NCBI GenBank assembly: GCA_000482145.1
Contig: AUXH01000636.1
Coordinates: forward strand, 1-10,717
Direction: 5' to 3'
Length of the DNA stretch: 10,717 bases
DNA from: Strigomonas culicis
Lineage: Eukaryota; Euglenozoa; Kinetoplastea; Trypanosomatida; Trypanosomatidae
The notes beneath the pieces were generated by a model. The model ran no database searches, was not told where the DNA came from, and saw only the letters and a program-made list of their open reading frames with translations. Positions 6,845 to 10,717 of this stretch are shown piece after piece. How positions within the stretch are numbered: the first letter of the stretch is position 1; each line of letters opens with the position of its first letter. A program made the translations under genes and the position numbers.

Positions 6845-8749
6845 TTACTCCTGTGAAAGCAAGTAGCGCCAAATCAGTGCCTCCGCGTCCAGCACCACGA
6901 CGCGGCCGTCGGCCGGCCCCGCTGGGCGCGCGGCGGCCACCATCGTGTCGCCGCCCTCGCCCTGCCGCAGCCACATGGGGGCGGAGAGCAGCCCGGTGTA
7001 CCGCTTCTCGAGGGCGTGCGAGCTCCAGACGCGCTCGAGCAGCACGGTGCCGCCGGCCACCTCCAGCCGCAGGTGCAGCGACGCCTTCGCGGCGGTCCCC
7101 GGCGCGTCTGCGGGACGCTCCGCGCCCGCCTCGTAGACGAGCGGCCGCACGACGCGGCAGACCATGTAGCAGCCCTTGCGCAGGTCCGTGGAGAAGACGG
7201 CTGACGCGGTGCCGGCGAGCGCCGTGTCGCTGGCGCTGCTGTGGAGTGTGTGCAGGCCGAGCTGCGCCAACTGCACAGCCAGGAGGTCGAGGCACACGGC
7301 GCAGAGCAGCTGCGTCGCGGCGGCGCAGCCCTGCGCGAGGCCGCCCTCGCGAAACCGGCGCCCGAGGAACTCCATCATCGCCGCGTGGCGCGCTGGCAGC
7401 ACGCGGAAGAAGGGCGGCACCGCCCCGCACGCTTCGGCATCGACGACCCCATCCGCCGGGGCCGCGGCCGGCCGCAGGGCCGCGCCACTGTAGTGGGTGC
7501 TGCCGTAGCCCACCACGGCCGCGGCCGGCTGCCACACGTTCCAGTGCAGCGCCAGCACGACCCAAGAGCGCCTCACCGCGTCAAACGTGACATCCACGAA
7601 GAGGCCGCTCTGTACGTTGATGCGGACCACACCGTTGTTATTAGTATTCGTGTTACTTGGATGGGGGAGGTCGGAGGACGACGAAGCCGACGCAGACGAA
7701 TAGTGCTCCTCGCTGCCGAATTGGAAGTAAAAGGCCGGTGTGACAGGCCCAGCGTCGGTGCCAGCCGCAGCCATGACGCGCTCGACCTCCTCCAGCGCCT
7801 GGCGGTAGCGGTCCACGAGCTCCTTTATCTGCGGCGCCTCGCGCAGTAACGCACACTTGGTGCCGAGCCGCCACCGCTGCTGTAGGAAGGCCGCCTCCGC
7901 TCTGCCGTTCAGCAGTGTGAAGAGCCGCCGCGCGGGGGAGGCCGCCACGCCGTAGGGAGCGAGCGCCGCGTCCACGCGCGGCAGCAGCGCCGGCTGGCGG
8001 GCGCTGTAAAGCCCGAAGCGCTCCCGCCGCTGCTGCAGTGACAGCGCGCGCGTGGCCGTTGGGGGAGCTGGGATGTCGGCGGCCTCGTCCCGCCCTGCCG
8101 CGGTGGCGTCGCGGGAGCGCTTCTCCCCTGCCGGCTGCGATTTGCGAAACACCGTGTGGGTGTTCTGCACGAACGCGCGCAGCCCGACCTCTGCCAGGCT
8201 CACCGCCCTACCCAGCGGCCGCACCGCAACGTCGGTGGCGCCTGGTGGCGCTGTGAACAAGGCCTGGAGGGAAGCAAAGCCCTGCACCATCTGCCGCGCG
8301 AGGGGGTTGGGCGTCTGCGGCAGAACGGAAGGCCCCGGCAGGATGCCGCCAGCGCTCGCAGCCTCCGATGGCTCCTCTCCTTTCGAGTGGCTTCCGGTCG
8401 GCTCCGGCGCCGCCGAAGCGCGCTGCAGTGTCGCATACACATTTTCGAGGCGTCCCAGCTTTTGCTGAAGCTCGGCCACCTCCTCACTGAAGTAGACCTC
8501 GTCCTCACCCGCCCCTCTGGCGCCGCTGCGGCTCGGCCGCGCTTCGGGTGCGTGCGGCGCGGCCCAGGAGGTCCCGTGTCCTTCCACGGGGGGCGCCTCC
8601 CCGGTCGTTGCCTCCTGCAGTGTGCGTAGGTCGTCCGCCACCTGCGCCAGGTAGTCCGCGAGCAGCTGCGCCACGGCGTAAGACAGTGAGCGCGGCGGTG
8701 GCGCCGCGCTCTCCCCCGGGGCCTGCGCGACCTCGGCCACGTCTGTCAT
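6845..8749 (-). CDS. Unknown protein, 634 aa, with coiled-coil N-terminus
   Basis: No family is recognised with confidence. The N-terminal half is mostly helical with disordered, Ala/Pro/Ser-rich linkers. Helices lie at about 21-48 (SYAVAQLLADYLAQVADDLRT) and 88-110, where EEVAELQQKLGRLENVYATL is a likely coiled coil. A basic segment covers about 204-245. At 276-299 LFTLLNGRAEAAFLQQRWRLG is followed by a long charged helix (305-328). A Ser/Asn-rich insert (about 351-373) separates this from a beta-rich part (VVRINVQSGLFVDVTFDAV..SWVVLALHWNV, 374-404). The C-terminal third mixes helices (456-500) with strands and ends in EALIWRYLLSQE. The order resembles Mediator head subunit Med17, which also has an LRQRWRL-type motif followed by beta structure and helices, but this is a weak hypothesis. 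No transmembrane segment. The start ATG at 8747-8749 is 30 bases from a strong splice acceptor. Confidence 0.85.
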   Translation of the reverse strand: MTDVAEVAQAPGESAAPPPRSLSYAVAQLLADYLAQVADDLRTLQEATTGEAPPVEGHGTSWAAPHAPEARPSRSGARGAGEDEVYFSEEVAELQQKLGRLENVYATLQRASAAPEPTGSHSKGEEPSEAASAGGILPGPSVLPQTPNPLARQMVQGFASLQALFTAPPGATDVAVRPLGRAVSLAEVGLRAFVQNTHTVFRKSQPAGEKRSRDATAAGRDEAADIPAPPTATRALSLQQRRERFGLYSARQPALLPRVDAALAPYGVAASPARRLFTLLNGRAEAAFLQQRWRLGTKCALLREAPQIKELVDRYRQALEEVERVMAAAGTDAGPVTPAFYFQFGSEEHYSSASASSSSDLPHPSNTNTNNNGVVRINVQSGLFVDVTFDAVRRSWVVLALHWNVWQPAAAVVGYGSTHYSGAALRPAAAPADGVVDAEACGAVPPFFRVLPARHAAMMEFLGRRFREGGLAQGCAAATQLLCAVCLDLLAVQLAQLGLHTLHSSASDTALAGTASAVFSTDLRKGCYMVCRVVRPLVYEAGAERPADAPGTAAKASLHLRLEVAGGTVLLERVWSSHALEKRYTGLLSAPMWLRQGEGGDTMVAAARPAGPADGRVVVLDAEALIWRYLLSQE

Positions 8750-8779
8750 GGTTATGGACAGCTGGAACTAAATGTAAAG

Positions 8780-8809
8780 CTAAGAAAAGAAAGGATGGAG
8801 AAAGAAGAA
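8780..8809 (-). promoter_or_regulatory. Predicted trans-splice acceptor for the 634-aa gene
   Basis: On the minus strand a 28-base, nearly pure pyrimidine tract (8782-8809) ends in TTTTCTTAG, with the AG at 8780-8781. The leader would be 30 bases, without an upstream ATG. This is the cleanest acceptor in the window. Confidence 0.7.
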
Positions 8810-9036
8810 TATACAGAAGCGAAAAAAAAAACGGATAGATGAGATGAATCCAAACGGCAGCAGAAATGAAAACGCATGATTATCCATTTATCCCGTGATT
8901 GCGATATACTATCATCACTGAAAATGCACACACACAGACATAAACATACGAACATGCATACACGCATCTATATAACAGTATTAAGAAGACTAAAAACAAA
9001 TGTATGATACAAGTGCAGAAAGGATAGAACCCCGAA

Positions 9037-9077
9037 TTCAAAAAAAAAAGAGAGAGAGAAAGAGTTTTTTTTTTGAA
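9037..9077. repeat. Inverted repeat with A10 and T10 arms
   Basis: TTC plus ten A (9037-9049) is the exact reverse complement of ten T plus GAA (9065-9077), giving a 13-base perfect stem around a 15-base GA-rich loop (9050-9064). In minus-strand RNA the loop is pyrimidine-rich. It lies about 95 bases past the stop of the RS/YS-rich gene, probably in its 3' UTR or in the intergenic part. The low-complexity arms mean it could be chance. Confidence 0.85.
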
Positions 9078-9170
9078 AATGGAGAAGAAAAAAAAAACAG
9101 ACGAACGGACAACATGAAATAAGAAATGTGAAAACAAAGCAGAGGGGTCGCTTCTATGCGAATCACACAA

Positions 9171-10717
9171 TTAAATGCTATCATTCGCGTGACTCGGTCT
9201 CTTATTGTTATTCTTATTCTTCTTCTTGATATCCTTCTTGTCACCTTTTTTGCTATTGCGGCCCCGGTCATCATTGCTGGACACCGAATACGAGTAAGAG
9301 TAAGAGTCATAGGAGTCGCTCTCGGAAGGACTCTCCGCCTTTCCCTTTTTCTTCTTCTTGCTAGACTTCTCTTCTTCCACGGATCCCTTGCTGTCCTTTC
9401 CCTCCCTCCCGGGCGATGTGTCCTTCTTCTTTCCCTTAAACATGCGACTGAAGAAGTTGCCCTTCTTCTTCTCGCCCTCGTCTGCCTCCCTCTCCCGCTC
9501 CTTCTTGTCGCCCTCTGCGTCCATTCGGTCCTTGTCCCGCCGATCCCTCTCCTTCCCCTTCTTCTCCTTGCGGCGCTGCTGGGCGGTGTCGTCCCCGGAG
9601 GCACTGTCATCGCTCGCGGTGGAATGGGTGTCCCCGCGCTGCTTCCCGTGTCGCCTGCTGCCCGCGCTCCGTCGGCTGCTGTTGTCTTCGTTGAAGGTGA
9701 CCTTCCTCCCCTTCTGGTGGCCGCCGTGGCGGTTTTTCCGACCGCTCTTGTCCCGGTGGCCGTGCTGCCGACGGGGCCTGCCGCCGTCGCGGCTGCCCGC
9801 GCTGCGCGAGCCGGACGACACGGACCGCGACGACGCGCTCCGCTTCCCAGACCGACTGTGGTGGTCCTTGTTGAGGGACGGATTCGGAGCCAGCTCCGGC
9901 GCCGCCGCCGGCACGCCCAGCGCGAAGAGCGGTTTCGGGAGGTACGGCACGAGCTGGTTGTCGAGCGGCAGCCCCACCGGCGCGGCCACGTTCGCCTTGC
10001 TCTTCTTCTCCTCCGCCCGCGCGCTCTTGCTGGGCGAGATGGAGCGGATGAGCCCGGCCAGGAAGCCCTTTTTCTTCTCCTTCTCGTCCCGCTCCGGCGC
10101 CGACGTGCTCGACGAGTAGCTGTAGCTCGATGCGCTCGAGCTGGAGACCGCGCGCCGGTGGCGGCGCGGGCTGTGGTGGTGGCTGCCTCGACTCTCCGCG
10201 TCGTGGCTTTTGCCCTCCTTCGGGTGGCTGCGGCCGTGGCCGTGCCGCCCCCCGCCGGACCGCTCCCCGTGGCCCGAGCGGCGGCGGCGCCCCTCGTCGT
10301 GGCGCCGCTCGGCGGGCGAGTGGCTGCGGCTGCGGCTGCGGCTGCCCGAGCTGGCGCGCGCGCGCCGGTGCTCGCGGCCGCGGCCGCGCTCGTGGCTCTT
10401 ATCCTTCTCGCGCTCACGGTGGCGGCGGTGCCCGCCGTCGCGCCGCTGCGGCTCGGCGACCGCGACGAGGTCCAGCGCGGGCGGCAGCGGCACGGCGCCC
10501 GGCACCGGCGCGGGCACGGGCGGCACAAGCGCTGCCGGCGTCAGCGCCGGCACGGCGGGCGGCACCACCGGCGGCGGCGCCAGGGTCGGCGCGGCCGGCG
10601 CCGGCGCCGGCAGCGTCGGTTCGTTGGCGTCCGCGCGGCGCGACCGCCGCGAGCGCCGCTCGTGGGGGCGCAGCTGGCCGCCCGCGCTGTCGCCGTCGCC
10701 GGGTGCCCCCCCTGCCT
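9171..10717 (-). CDS. RS/YS-rich disordered basic protein, 5'-partial
   Basis: 514 codons are visible; the start lies beyond the right edge. The frame is open to position 10717 with no ATG in the first 397 visible codons, so a GTG near 10568 is not a real start. The sequence is almost entirely low-complexity: a Pro/Ala-rich segment (visible residues 33-80), Arg/His/Ser-rich repeats including SRSRSRSHS (about 124-133), two Tyr-Ser runs (about 193-205 and 468-480), and Lys-rich tracts near the C-terminus. A basic-hydrophobic motif of type KKKG-(N)F(h) occurs twice. KVTF (9693-9704) fits the PP1-docking pattern. One uncharged island, DNQLVPYLPKPLFALGVP (9909-9962), stands out. No RRM, zinc finger or catalytic domain is visible. 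RS dipeptides suggest SR-kinase substrates or RNA-processing partners, but a cytoskeletal or membrane-associated scaffold is equally possible. GC content falls clearly from the 5' to the 3' end. Confidence 0.85.
   Translation of the reverse strand, partial: AGGAPGDGDSAGGQLRPHERRSRRSRRADANEPTLPAPAPAAPTLAPPPVVPPAVPALTPAALVPPVPAPVPGAVPLPPALDLVAVAEPQRRDGGHRRHREREKDKSHERGRGREHRRARASSGSRSRSRSHSPAERRHDEGRRRRSGHGERSGGGRHGHGRSHPKEGKSHDAESRGSHHHSPRRHRRAVSSSSASSYSYSSSTSAPERDEKEKKKGFLAGLIRSISPSKSARAEEKKSKANVAAPVGLPLDNQLVPYLPKPLFALGVPAAAPELAPNPSLNKDHHSRSGKRSASSRSVSSGSRSAGSRDGGRPRRQHGHRDKSGRKNRHGGHQKGRKVTFNEDNSSRRSAGSRRHGKQRGDTHSTASDDSASGDDTAQQRRKEKKGKERDRRDKDRMDAEGDKKEREREADEGEKKKGNFFSRMFKGKKKDTSPGREGKDSKGSVEEEKSSKKKKKGKAESPSESDSYDSYSYSYSVSSNDDRGRNSKKGDKKDIKKKNKNNNKRPSHANDSI

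Larger units (their letters stand above)
8750..9170. other. Spacer between the 634-aa gene and the RS/YS-rich gene
   Basis: No gene is present. Besides the splice acceptor near its left end it contains a ten-A run at 8822-8831, a CA-rich alternating purine-pyrimidine stretch (8924-8974) and an A10/T10 inverted repeat (9037-9077). The right part should be the 3' UTR of the RS/YS-rich gene. Open frames on the minus strand here give Phe/Ser/Leu low-complexity peptides and lack convincing starts. Confidence 0.65.

Noticed and set aside
6267..7565. Minus-strand frame bridging the 634-aa and 245-aa genes
   Set aside because: It crosses a spacer with splice signals and a CT repeat, is rich in Arg/Ala and Ser-Leu runs, and overlaps two better-supported genes in other frames.
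9038..10528. Alternative minus-strand frame of about 496 codons over the RS/YS-rich gene
   Set aside because: It is Arg/Ala/Thr-rich throughout and ends in a Phe/Ser tail from spacer sequence; the chosen frame has balanced, structured repeats and ends at a proper stop before the spacer.
1..10717. Bacterial, phage, CRISPR or mobile-element content
   Set aside because: No ribosome binding sites, repeat-spacer arrays, transposase motifs or terminal inverted repeats were seen; spacer signals fit trans-splicing instead.
1..10717. tRNA, rRNA or snRNA genes
   Set aside because: No cloverleaf-like segment, B-box pattern or conserved rRNA stretch was noticed in the spacers; a tRNAscan or Rfam run would settle it.
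9171..10717. Canonical SR splicing protein
   Set aside because: RS dipeptides are present, but no RNA-recognition motif is seen in the visible part, so the label is not justified unless one lies beyond the right edge.

Overview
The window looks like nuclear DNA from a trypanosomatid (kinetoplastid protist). Six intron-less protein genes all lie on the minus strand, head to tail. They are separated by short AT-rich spacers of about 230-420 bases. Each spacer whose downstream gene start is visible carries a minus-strand polypyrimidine tract followed by an AG just upstream of the next ATG, the arrangement used for spliced-leader trans-splicing in polycistronic units. Genes are strongly GC-rich and rich in Ala, Arg and Leu, while spacers are AT-rich with microsatellites. 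I cannot name the genus. I see no bacterial operon signals, mobile element, CRISPR array or tRNA.

Transcription runs from right to left. At the right edge (9171-10717) lies the C-terminal part of an RS/YS-rich, basic, mostly disordered protein that continues beyond the window. Next come a 634-residue protein of unknown function (6845-8749), a 245-residue unknown protein (5876-6613), a 162-residue single-membrane-span protein (5011-5499), a long TPR/HAT-repeat protein that I identify as the U5 / tri-snRNP splicing factor PRP6 (1405-4599), and a 139-residue protein with a C-terminal ubiquitin-like fold (698-1117). Positions 1-697 hold no credible gene.

The best-supported identification is PRP6. 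It has a short N-terminal GYxxGxGRGA-type motif, a central array of HAT/TPR-like helices, and a C-terminus that lines up in order with the ends of known Prp6 proteins. The RS-rich protein may also belong to RNA metabolism, but trypanosomatid polycistronic units rarely group genes by function, so co-location is weak evidence.

Several reading frames stay open upstream of the first ATG. I used the first in-frame ATG downstream of the predicted splice acceptor as the start, which shortens three proteins. For the right-edge gene no upstream ATG exists inside the window, so it is partial. No clearly novel multi-gene system is visible. The most interesting items are the divergent PRP6, the RS/YS protein with a duplicated basic-hydrophobic motif and a possible PP1-docking site, and two or three lineage-restricted unknown proteins.
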